From JBBDIO01 sp040880365 (GTDB lineage Bacteria; Chloroflexota; Anaerolineae; Caldilineales; Caldilineaceae), in NCBI GenBank assembly GCA_040880365.1, contig JBBDIO010000186.1, forward strand, positions 1 through 19,818: DNA of 19,818 nt, read 5' to 3'. Of the stretch, positions 1-6,964 are shown one piece after another. The translations under genes and the position numbers were made by a program. Below the pieces are notes generated by a model, which was not told where the DNA came from, did no database searches, and saw nothing but the letters and a program-made list of their open reading frames with translations. The stretch's first letter is position 1. Every line of letters starts with the position of its first letter.

Positions 1-1
1 A

Positions 2-385
2 GTCATCCGTCTGGTTCATTATGTGCGCCTGCCCCACCGCAAAGTGCCCTCTACCCGCGCGGCGGTGATGTTGCGCGATGCCTATACGTGCCAGTATTGC
101 GGCGAAATGCCGGGGCGCAACCTGCTGACAGTCGATCATGTGACGCCCCGCAGCCGGGGCGGCGCGCACGACTGGGAAAATCTGGTTTCGGCCTGCACCC
201 GCTGCAATCAGAAGAAAGGCTCGCTGACGCCCGAAGAAGCCGGTATGGACCTGATCCGCAAGCCGTTTGAACCCAACTATGTCGCCCTGGTACTTTTGAG
301 CAATCCCATCGCGGCCCGGCGTTGGGAAAATCTCATGGGCCTGACCAACACCCGCCACGCGTTTTCGGCGCTGGCGGCCCAATAG
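2..385 (+). CDS. HNH endonuclease family protein (5' end outside window)
   Basis: Small HNH nuclease. The fold binds one structural zinc and uses a His-metal site to cut nucleic acid. A CQYC pair lies near the start and a CTRC pair about 35 residues later; between them are VDHVTPRSRGG (the D-H pair of the motif) and ENLV (the central Asn), and CNQKK follows. All key positions of the CxxC/HNH/CxxC pattern are present. The reading frame is open to the left edge with no stop, and the visible residues before the GTG at 23 (VIRLVHY) fit the family, so the true start is upstream and the gene is 5'-partial. An unknown gene starts 8 nt after the stop, suggesting co-transcription. Stand-alone genes of this type occur widely on bacterial chromosomes, so a specific role (restriction, repair, mobile element) cannot be assigned. 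Confidence 0.88.
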   Translation, partial: VIRLVHYVRLPHRKVPSTRAAVMLRDAYTCQYCGEMPGRNLLTVDHVTPRSRGGAHDWENLVSACTRCNQKKGSLTPEEAGMDLIRKPFEPNYVALVLLSNPIAARRWENLMGLTNTRHAFSALAAQ

Positions 386-393
386 AAACTGCT

Positions 394-1044
394 ATGCAAA
401 ACTACGATGCGCGCAAAGAGACGATCCGCGCCCTGACCCGGCGCATCACCGATCTGAATGAACAGTCGCTGACCCAGCTTTCCCAGTATATCAGCTATCT
501 CAAATGGCAAGAGGAACTCTGGCACAGCCTGCTGGATGAAGAAGCCACAGGGGGCGCGGGACAGAAACTCATCTGGCAATATGACTTTCTCGAAGGCTTT
601 CCTTCGGCGCGCAAAAGCGCCACGCGCGCGCCCGATATGATGGAAATTCAGGTGGGGCTTGCCAGTTGCGGCAATTTGCAGCAGGCCGCGCTGTGGGAAC
701 ATCCCCCCGTAACGGGCGCGGCGGTCTGCGAATATCAACTCACCATTCCCAACCATGTGGATCAACTGCGGCTGCGCTTTGGTGTGGGCATCCGCGATGG
801 CGCGCTCATGGAAGGCGACAACCTGTGCGCCTTTCGCATCATGGTCAACGGCGTGCGCCTGTGGAGCACAACCAAGCAGACCAACGAATGGGAACGCACG
901 ATGATCGATCTGCCTAGCCTGGCCGGGCAGGAAGTGGTAATCCAGTTTGTGACCGATGCGTTGGGCGATAGTCGCTGGAATTGGGCCGTTTGGGCAGAAC
1001 CCCAGTTGCTGGGCTTTGGTTCCCCACCCGACGCACACCGCTAG
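394..1044 (+). CDS. Hypothetical protein, helical N-terminus plus beta-sandwich-like C-terminus
   Basis: Not recognised as a named family; 216 residues. The ATG at 394 is preferred because it lies just after the HNH gene stop and the protein then begins with a clean amphipathic helix. Residues about 8-45 (LTRRITDLNEQSLTQLSQYI then SYLKWQEEL) resemble the short helical segment of DUF2281-like or antitoxin-like proteins. Residues about 75-205 look like a beta-sandwich: repeated alternating hydrophobic strands, then MIDLPSLAGQEVVIQFVTDA and a W-rich strand (WNWAVWAEPQL), the layout of carbohydrate-binding-like sandwiches. No signal peptide or membrane segment is seen, so it is probably cytoplasmic. 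An intrinsic terminator about 60 nt downstream closes the unit with the HNH gene. Function unknown; the domain reading is inference. Confidence 0.75.
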   Translation: MQNYDARKETIRALTRRITDLNEQSLTQLSQYISYLKWQEELWHSLLDEEATGGAGQKLIWQYDFLEGFPSARKSATRAPDMMEIQVGLASCGNLQQAALWEHPPVTGAAVCEYQLTIPNHVDQLRLRFGVGIRDGALMEGDNLCAFRIMVNGVRLWSTTKQTNEWERTMIDLPSLAGQEVVIQFVTDALGDSRWNWAVWAEPQLLGFGSPPDAHR

Positions 1045-1105
1045 AGCCGCCCCCTATGCTCCGCGCACAGCGGGCAATGGCCCCGAGATCAATTGCATAG
1101 CGAGC

Positions 1106-1144
1106 AAAGGCATCTCTACCGCGCGGGAGATGCTTTCTTTTCTT
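1106..1144 (+). terminator. Rho-independent terminator after the HNH/hypothetical unit
   Basis: GCATCTC (1110-1116) pairs perfectly with GAGATGC (1127-1133) around a 10-nt GC-rich loop. The stem extends with AAAG/CTTT-type pairing and one bulge, and a T-rich run (TTTCTTTTCTT) follows. It lies 60 nt after the stop at 1044 and before the acyl-CoA synthetase gene, separating the two units. Confidence 0.72.
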
Positions 1145-1256
1145 CACAGGCCGGTTGCAGGTCATGCGCCACCTGCGCGCACCAAACACCCGTGCGAATC
1201 GAACGCCGGTGCAAACCAGAGTTGTAACCGAACGTTGTCATAGAAAGTTGTACACG

Positions 1257-3284
1257 ATGACCCGCGACCCGTCTCAACCCACAGATCAGCACACAGACTT
1301 GCACGCCGATCAGCACGCCAATCACCCACCAGAATCCTTTCCCTTTGGTCAGAAAATCGCCTGGCAACCGCCGCCCGCACTGGCAGCCGCCAGCAATCTG
1401 CAACAATTCATGGACCGCCACGACATCGCCACCTATGCAGAGCTGTGTACCCGCGCCGCCGATGATGTGGCCTGGTTCTGGGATGCTGTGATGGACGATC
1501 TGGGCATAGAATTTGCCACGCCCTATACGCAGGTCTATGCAGCGGGCGAAGATCCTGCCTTTCCCCAGTGGTGTGTGGGCGGCGCGCTCAATATTGTGCA
1601 CAACTGTCTGGACAAATGGCTCTCTACACCGCGCTGCGACCAGATTGCCCTGCGCTGGGAAGGCGAAGACGGGACGCGCGCCAACTGGAGCTATGCCGAG
1701 CTGACCGCGGCGGTCAATCGCTGTGCCAACGGTCTGCGCGGGCTGGGGCTGGGCCAGGGCGATGTCGTAGCGCTCTATATGCCCATGACCCCCGAATTGG
1801 CGATTGCATTTTTGGCGATTGTCAAAATCGGCGGCATTGTGCTGCCCCTGTTCAGCGGCTATGGTCCGGGCGCAATCGTCACCCGCCTCAATGATGCGCA
1901 GGCCAAAGCCATCATCACCGCCGATGGCATGTTTCGCCGCGGGCGCACCATCCCCATGAAGCCGGTCGTAGACGAAGCCTGTGCCCAATCGCCCAGCGTG
2001 GCGCACGTCATCGTCGTGCCCCACTGCCAACTGCCCCATGTGCCGTGGAGCGCAGGGCGCGATCACACCTGGCACGCGATCATGGAGGGGCAGCCTGACA
2101 CTGCGCCCCACGCCGCCACGCGCGCCGAAGACACCCTCATGATCATCTACACCAGCGGCACTACGGGCCGCCCCAAAGGCGCAGTCCACAGCCACTGTGG
2201 ATTTCCCATCAAAGCCGCGCAGGATATGCGCCACGCGATGGATGTGAAGCCCGGCGATACCATCTATTGGGTCACCGATATGGGCTGGATGATGGGGCCG
2301 TGGCTGGTTTTTGGCGCGCTGCTCAACGGCGCGACCATGGTTTTCTATGATGGCGCGCCCGACTATCCCCAGGTAGATCGCCTGTGGCAACTGGCGGCAG
2401 ACCACGGCGTGACTCACCTGGGCGTCTCGCCCACCCTCATTCGCGTGCTGATTCCCCACGGGCTGGAGCCTGTGCGCCGCCACGATCTAAGCCGCCTGCG
2501 CATGGTCTGTTCCACGGGCAGCCCCTGGGACCCCGACGCCTGGCTCTGGCTCTTTCATCAGGTGCTGCACGGCCAAAAGCCCATTCTCAACTATTCGGGC
2601 GGCACCGAAATTTCGGGCGGCATCCTCAGCGGCAATCTGCTCACGCCGCTCAAACCCTGCGCATTTGGCGGGCCTGTGGTAGGCATGGATGTAGACGTGG
2701 TCGATGAACAGGGCAATCCTGTGCGCGGGCAAGTGGGCGAGCTGGTCATCCGCGGCCCGTGGATCGGCATGACACGCGGCTTTTGGCGCGATGACGAGCG
2801 CTATCGCGCCACCTATTGGCGACGGTTCCCCGGTTTGTGGGTTCACGGCGACTTCGCCGCCATCGATGATGACGGGTTGTGGTATATTTTGGGGCGAAGC
2901 GATGACACCATTCAGGTGGCAGGCAAACGAGTAGGCCCGGCTGAAGTGGAAGCGATTCTCAACACGCATCCCCAGGTCACAGAATCCGCGGTCATCGGCG
3001 CGCCGGATCCCATCAAGGATCAAGAGGTGGTCGCCTTCTGTGTGCTTGTACCCGATGCCACGCCCAGCGAAACGCTGCGCGCCGAACTCATGGATCGGGT
3101 CACCGCGGAACTGGGCAAACCCTTGCGCCCGCGCACCGTGCTGTTTGTGGCGACGCTGCCCAAGACGCGCAATGCCAAAGTTATGCACCGGGTCATCCGC
3201 GCCGCCTATCTCAACACAGCGCTGGGCGATGTCACCAGCCTGGAAGATCCCGGCGCGATTGACGCGATTCGGGGCGCGACATAA
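1257..3284 (+). CDS. Acetyl-CoA synthetase-like AMP-forming acyl-CoA synthetase
   Basis: ANL-superfamily ligase that activates a short carboxylic acid to an acyl-adenylate and then an acyl-CoA (ATP to AMP + PPi), in the cytoplasm. It is 675 residues from ATG 1257, close to the usual 650 for acetyl-CoA synthetases. Visible motifs: P-loop YTSGTTGRPKG at residues 298-308; the ACS-type block WVTDMGWMMGPW; a YSGGTEISGG adenine-binding motif; HGDFA near 529; GRSDDTIQVAGKRVGPAEVE; and the C-terminal KTRNAK ending in catalytic Lys641. Having NA instead of the usual SG before that lysine points to a subfamily rather than canonical AcsA, so the substrate is uncertain. In-frame codons continue upstream to TTG 1155, but the extra residues are Arg-rich and unlike the family. 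Residues 5-25 are His/Asp/Gln-rich and look disordered. It is a single-gene unit. Confidence 0.9.
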   Translation: MTRDPSQPTDQHTDLHADQHANHPPESFPFGQKIAWQPPPALAAASNLQQFMDRHDIATYAELCTRAADDVAWFWDAVMDDLGIEFATPYTQVYAAGEDPAFPQWCVGGALNIVHNCLDKWLSTPRCDQIALRWEGEDGTRANWSYAELTAAVNRCANGLRGLGLGQGDVVALYMPMTPELAIAFLAIVKIGGIVLPLFSGYGPGAIVTRLNDAQAKAIITADGMFRRGRTIPMKPVVDEACAQSPSVAHVIVVPHCQLPHVPWSAGRDHTWHAIMEGQPDTAPHAATRAEDTLMIIYTSGTTGRPKGAVHSHCGFPIKAAQDMRHAMDVKPGDTIYWVTDMGWMMGPWLVFGALLNGATMVFYDGAPDYPQVDRLWQLAADHGVTHLGVSPTLIRVLIPHGLEPVRRHDLSRLRMVCSTGSPWDPDAWLWLFHQVLHGQKPILNYSGGTEISGGILSGNLLTPLKPCAFGGPVVGMDVDVVDEQGNPVRGQVGELVIRGPWIGMTRGFWRDDERYRATYWRRFPGLWVHGDFAAIDDDGLWYILGRSDDTIQVAGKRVGPAEVEAILNTHPQVTESAVIGAPDPIKDQEVVAFCVLVPDATPSETLRAELMDRVTAELGKPLRPRTVLFVATLPKTRNAKVMHRVIRAAYLNTALGDVTSLEDPGAIDAIRGAT

Positions 3285-3393
3285 CAGGTCACAGCGTGAC
3301 CCGGTGATACAGTGATGCAATATTGCCTTGCCATTTGGCCACCCGTTCCTATGCACATGATCTAGTTCATATATTTTCTGTTACAAAAAAAGC

Positions 3394-3460
3394 GTAGGCC
3401 ACGCCTCCTGGCGTGACAAATCGGCAACCGGCGGGCGTCACGCCAGGAGGCGTGACCTAC
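3394..3460. repeat. Palindromic repeat element (copy 1)
   Basis: Two 24-nt arms (3394-3417 and 3437-3460) are inverted copies with a single mismatch, separated by 19 nt. Each arm is also a small hairpin by itself: TCACGCC, a TCCT (or AGGA) loop, GGCGTGA. The DNA can therefore form either one 24-bp stem or two 7-8 bp stems. The arms end in GTAGG/CTAC. It sits between the acyl-CoA synthetase and ABC-F genes. A second copy with the same plan is at 17951-18014. There is no T-run after it, so terminator function is uncertain; a REP-like dispersed palindrome fits better. Confidence 0.85.
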
Positions 3461-3504
3461 AAAACTTGCACATATTCGTACATATAGAGTCTGGTTTCAT
3501 ATAG

Positions 3505-5442
3505 ATGAATCTCTGCACCATCCAAAATCTGACCAAGCACCTGGGCGAGCGTTTTTTGTTCGAGGATGCGAATCTGCTCATCAATGCCGGTGACCGTATT
3601 GGTCTGATTGGCGTGAACGGCAGCGGCAAGAGCACGCTGTTGCGCATTGTCGCAGGCATCGACGCGCCCGATAGCGGCACGGTCACGGTGTGGGGCGGGG
3701 TGCGCGTGGAATATCTGGCCCAGGAACCGACGCTGGATGACAGCCTGACGGTGCTGGAGACCATTTTTGCAGGCGAACACCCCCAGATGCAATTGCTGCG
3801 CGCCTACGAAGAAGCCGCCGACGCCCTCTTGCAGACGCCCCAAATGCCGGGCGTGCAGGAACGCATGGTCGCGCTGACCAGCGAAATGGATCGCACCGGA
3901 GGCTGGTCAGCAGAGGCCGACGCCAAATCGATTCTCACCCAGTTGGGCATTGCCCAATTTTCCACACGCGTGGGCACGCTCAGCGGCGGCCAGCGCAAAC
4001 GCGTCGCACTGGCGCGCGCGCTCATCGACCCCGCCGATCTCCTGATTCTGGATGAACCCACCAACCACATCGACGCCGCTACGGTCGAATGGCTGGAAAC
4101 CTATCTGGCGCAGATGCCGCGCGCGCTGCTCATGGTCACCCACGACCGCTACTTTCTGGATCGGGTGGTCAACCGCATTGTCGAGCTGGACCGGCGGCAA
4201 CTGGTCAGCTATACGGGCAACTACAGCCGCTATCTGGAAGACCGGGACGCACGCCACGAACGCGAGGCCGAGGCCGAACAGAAACGCCAAAAACTATTGC
4301 GCCGGGAACTGGAATGGCTGCGCCGCAGCCCTATGGCGCGCGGCACCAAACAAAAAGCCCGCCAGCAACGCGCCCAGGAGCTTATGCAGATCGCCCACGA
4401 CAGTGGGCAAGAAACCGTCGCGATGGCGCTGGCGTCCCAGCGGCTGGGCAAACAGGTGTTGCACGCGCGCGATATAGAGCTTGCCTTCGACCAGGATGTC
4501 ATCTTGCAGGGGCTGGATCTGGAACTGGAACCGGGCGCACGTATCGGCATTATGGGTCCCAACGGCGCGGGCAAAAGCACGCTGCTCGACGTGCTCGCCG
4601 GACGTCTGACGCCCCAGCGCGGCAGCATCGAGTGGGGCGACACGGTCACATTGGGCTACTACGACCAGACTTCGATTGATCTGGACCCGAATCAGCGCGT
4701 AATCGAGTTTATCCAGAACGAGGCCCCGCTTATCCGTACGCGCGATGGCGAACGCATCGAAGCCGCCCAGATGCTGGAATGGTTTCTCTTTCCCCGCCCC
4801 ATGCAGTGGGGACGCATCGGCAGTCTCAGCGGCGGCGAACGGCGGCGGCTCTATCTGTTGCGCACGCTCATCCACCAGCCCAACGTGCTGTTTCTGGATG
4901 AACCCACCAACGACCTGGACATTCAAACGCTGGCCGTGCTGGAAGAATTTCTGGATCACTTCACCGGCTGTCTCGTCGTCGTCAGCCACGACCGCTACTT
5001 TTTAGATCGCACCGTCGATTTCCTCACCGTGCTCGAAGGCGGCAAGCTGGGTCCCCGCTATCCCACGCCCTATAGCGTCTTTCTGCGTCTGCAACAAGAG
5101 GCCGCAGCCAACAACGCCACCCGCAATCGCCCCAGCAACGGTGCGCACGCCCCTGCAACAGAATCGGGGACAGAATCGGCCGCATCTCCACGCACGTCCC
5201 AGCCCGCCACAGCCACCGCAGCCCCGGCACGCAAACTGACCTGGCGCGAACAACAGGAGCTAGGCAAGCTGGAAACGCGCATTCAAAAGCTGGAAGCGAC
5301 CAAAGAAGAGTTGCTCACCGCCATCAATGGCGCGGGCAGTGACTATCTGGAGATGGAAAAGCTGGCGCGCCGCATGGAAAGCCTGGATACCGAGCTGGAG
5401 ACTGCTCTGGAACGGTGGATGGAGCTGGCAGAGTACGCGTGA
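3505..5442 (+). CDS. ABC-F family ATPase, Uup-like
   Basis: Soluble protein with two ABC ATPase domains and no membrane segments; ABC-F proteins act on ribosomes or, for Uup, in DNA and ribosome maintenance. 645 residues. Domain 1: Walker A GVNGSGKST (36-44), signature LSGGQ (159-163), Walker B LLILDEPTNHID with Asp183/Glu184. A charged helical linker (about 245-300) corresponds to the ABC-F arm region. Domain 2: Walker A GPNGAGKST (351-359), signature LSGGE (441-445), Walker B LFLDEPTNDLD with Asp464/Glu465. An Ala/Thr/Pro-rich linker (about 530-577) leads to a C-terminal coiled coil (about 580-640, heptads around LETRIQKLEATKEELL), which is the Uup-type tail. Start ATG 3505 leaves no extension before the first strand. 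The downstream gene overlaps the stop, so the two are translationally coupled. Confidence 0.93.
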   Translation: MNLCTIQNLTKHLGERFLFEDANLLINAGDRIGLIGVNGSGKSTLLRIVAGIDAPDSGTVTVWGGVRVEYLAQEPTLDDSLTVLETIFAGEHPQMQLLRAYEEAADALLQTPQMPGVQERMVALTSEMDRTGGWSAEADAKSILTQLGIAQFSTRVGTLSGGQRKRVALARALIDPADLLILDEPTNHIDAATVEWLETYLAQMPRALLMVTHDRYFLDRVVNRIVELDRRQLVSYTGNYSRYLEDRDARHEREAEAEQKRQKLLRRELEWLRRSPMARGTKQKARQQRAQELMQIAHDSGQETVAMALASQRLGKQVLHARDIELAFDQDVILQGLDLELEPGARIGIMGPNGAGKSTLLDVLAGRLTPQRGSIEWGDTVTLGYYDQTSIDLDPNQRVIEFIQNEAPLIRTRDGERIEAAQMLEWFLFPRPMQWGRIGSLSGGERRRLYLLRTLIHQPNVLFLDEPTNDLDIQTLAVLEEFLDHFTGCLVVVSHDRYFLDRTVDFLTVLEGGKLGPRYPTPYSVFLRLQQEAAANNATRNRPSNGAHAPATESGTESAASPRTSQPATATAAPARKLTWREQQELGKLETRIQKLEATKEELLTAINGAGSDYLEMEKLARRMESLDTELETALERWMELAEYA

Positions 5443-6548
5443 TCGAAGTTACCTGCTTTCAATGTCGTACCCGCGTGCGTATTTCGCCCGCGGTCTATAC
5501 CTGTCCCAAATGTGAACAAGACCTGCGCCAGTTGCTTTCTCAAGAGCAGGTGTCGGGCCATTTCTACAACCGCGCCAGCGCGCTCGCCGCCAATGGCGAA
5601 TATCAGGCCGCGCTGGAAGAAGTAGAAGTCGGTCTCACCTACTACGGCAGCTCGGAATTGCACCTGCTGGCGGCCATCCTCTCCCAGCAACTGGGCCGCT
5701 ATGACCAGATGCGCCACCACGTCGCGGCCATACCTCTGGAAGACAGCCTGCGTTCCGAAGCCGAATGGCTGTTGCGTTCCCACGAAGACCGCCAGCGGGC
5801 GCTGCGCGAGGGGTTGCGTGTGGATCGCAACGTGCGCCGGGGCGGCATCCAGGCCAACCGCGCCATTATGGTCGATGCGCTTTCGGGCCGCGCGCCGGGT
5901 TCTACACCCGCGGCCGTACGCCGCGCGGGCCTGCTGCGCCTCTTTGCCGTGGGCTCCGTTGTCCTCTTCAGCCTGATTATTCTGGTGGTCGCGGCCACCG
6001 AACTTTTCCCCGACCAAACCCAGGGATTGTGGGACCTTGTCACCTTTGCCGAGCGTACTGACCCCGATGCCACGACCGACACCGAGGATGCAGACGCGGA
6101 CACGGCTGCGCCCGACGCCGATCCCCTGGCGGCGCTGGCGAACCAGACGCCCGCGCCCATCGCCGGTCTCCAGCGGCTTGCGCCCGATGCGCCGGGCCTG
6201 AGCGCACTCCTGCGCGAGGCCGACCGCAGCGATCTGCTGGACCTGGGGCTGACGGTTCAGGTGGAAAACGGTCAGGCGTTTGTGCAGGGCGTAGTCGGCA
6301 TGGACGAACAGCGCCGTGCCCTGGCCGAGATTCTGCCGCGTGCGCCCGAAATCTCCCAGGTAGACCTGAGCGCGGTAGAACTGGACCCCATCGCCGTCTA
6401 CACGGTGCAGTCCGGCGATACGCTGTGGATGGTGGTCTACAATATCTACGGCGATGTGACGCGCCTGGATGAAGTCGCCGCGGCCAACCGCGACATTCTG
6501 CCTTCGCCCGAAGCCCTGCAGCCCGGCATGGAACTGCGCATCCCCTAA
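5439..6548 (+). CDS. Zinc-ribbon / TPR-like / transmembrane / BON-like / LysM protein
   Basis: 369 residues, probably a membrane-anchored cell-envelope protein. The GTG at 5439 overlaps the ABC-F stop (GTGA); longer in-frame starts lie inside the ABC-F gene, and this start places the zinc ribbon exactly at the N-terminus. Order of parts: C6xxC9 and C22xxC25 zinc ribbon; a TPR-like helical pair (about 48-120, FYNRASALAANGEYQAALEE); one membrane segment (about 163-187, LFAVGSVVLFSLIILVV); an Asp/Thr/Ala-rich acidic spacer (about 205-235); a BON-like stretch (about 270-318, VQVENGQAFVQGVV); and a C-terminal LysM (about 321-369, YTVQSGDTLW to PGMELRIP). Ribbon and TPR should be cytoplasmic, BON and LysM outside near peptidoglycan. 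BON followed by LysM is also known from YgaU/Kbp-type proteins. The function is not known; coupling to an ABC-F gene is the main clue. Confidence 0.85.
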   Translation: MIEVTCFQCRTRVRISPAVYTCPKCEQDLRQLLSQEQVSGHFYNRASALAANGEYQAALEEVEVGLTYYGSSELHLLAAILSQQLGRYDQMRHHVAAIPLEDSLRSEAEWLLRSHEDRQRALREGLRVDRNVRRGGIQANRAIMVDALSGRAPGSTPAAVRRAGLLRLFAVGSVVLFSLIILVVAATELFPDQTQGLWDLVTFAERTDPDATTDTEDADADTAAPDADPLAALANQTPAPIAGLQRLAPDAPGLSALLREADRSDLLDLGLTVQVENGQAFVQGVVGMDEQRRALAEILPRAPEISQVDLSAVELDPIAVYTVQSGDTLWMVVYNIYGDVTRLDEVAAANRDILPSPEALQPGMELRIP

Positions 6549-6579
6549 TAGGGCATCTGTTTCAATATTTTGTTAATGC

Positions 6580-6608
6580 TTGCCACGCGCGATTGGCTGT
6601 GGTAAGGT
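6580..6608 (+). promoter_or_regulatory. Candidate promoter for the large secreted protein gene
   Basis: TTGCCA (6580-6585), a 17-nt spacer, then TAAGGT (6603-6608). The same TTGNCA-17-TAAGGT arrangement occurs at 15804-15832. It lies in the intergenic region upstream of the 6965 gene. The leader between it and the gene contains the scaffold gap, so the true distance is uncertain. Confidence 0.45.
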
Positions 6609-6643
6609 AATCTTCGTCTGCGCACGGCCTTCCTCCCCACTTC

Positions 6644-6853
6644 GAGCTTATGCCCATGTCCAGAGGCTGGTCTGGTCTTTTTCTGCAATATCTTTCCGNN
6701 NNNNNNNNNNNNNNNNNNNNNNNNNNNNNNNNNNNNNNNNNNNNNNNNNNNNNNNNNNNNNNNNNNNNNNNNNNNNNNNNNNNNNNNNNNNNNNNNNNGA
6801 GCTTATGCCCATGTCCAGAGGCTGGTCTGGTCTTTTTCTGCAATATCTTTCCG
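6644..6853. other. Assembly gap (100 N at 6699-6798) bounded by a 55-nt duplicated sequence
   Basis: The 55 bases immediately left of the N run (6644-6698) are identical to the 55 immediately right of it (6799-6853), and both copies abut the Ns exactly. Exactly 100 Ns is the usual unknown-length placeholder. The simplest reading is two contigs overlapping by 55 nt that were joined by scaffolding without merging. The real sequence would then be 155 nt shorter here. A real tandem repeat collapsed by the assembler is the alternative. Confidence 0.85.
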
Positions 6854-6964
6854 CAATATCTCTGTATACGCCACTCTGTATGCAACACCTTTGATTTCTG
6901 CTCGCGACACAATTCTAGCGACCGTTCCGCGTAAAAACAGTTCAATTTGTCAAGGAAAATCACA

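Larger units (their letters stand above)
6549..6964. other. Intergenic region containing a scaffold gap
   Basis: No gene is visible. It holds a candidate promoter at 6580-6608, a 100-N gap at 6699-6798 with identical 55-nt flanks, and short repeats after the gap: GCAATATCT at 6840 and 6853, and CTCTGTAT at 6860 and 6874. The Shine-Dalgarno AAGGA at 6952-6956 serves the ATG at 6965. Apparent coding frames crossing the N run are artefacts. Confidence 0.8.

Noticed and set aside
1116..2483. 455-codon open frame on the minus strand across the acyl-CoA synthetase gene
   Set aside because: It is antisense to a gene with all family motifs, and its translation is His/Gly/Arg-rich with no recognisable domain, typical of a shadow frame in GC-rich DNA.
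3287..3301. GGTCAC-agc-GTGACC hairpin just after the acyl-CoA synthetase stop as a terminator
   Set aside because: Only a 6-bp stem with a 3-nt loop and no T-run; too weak to call.
3394..3460. Palindromic repeats as a CRISPR array
   Set aside because: Only two inverted arms per site, no regular direct repeats with unique spacers, and no cas genes.
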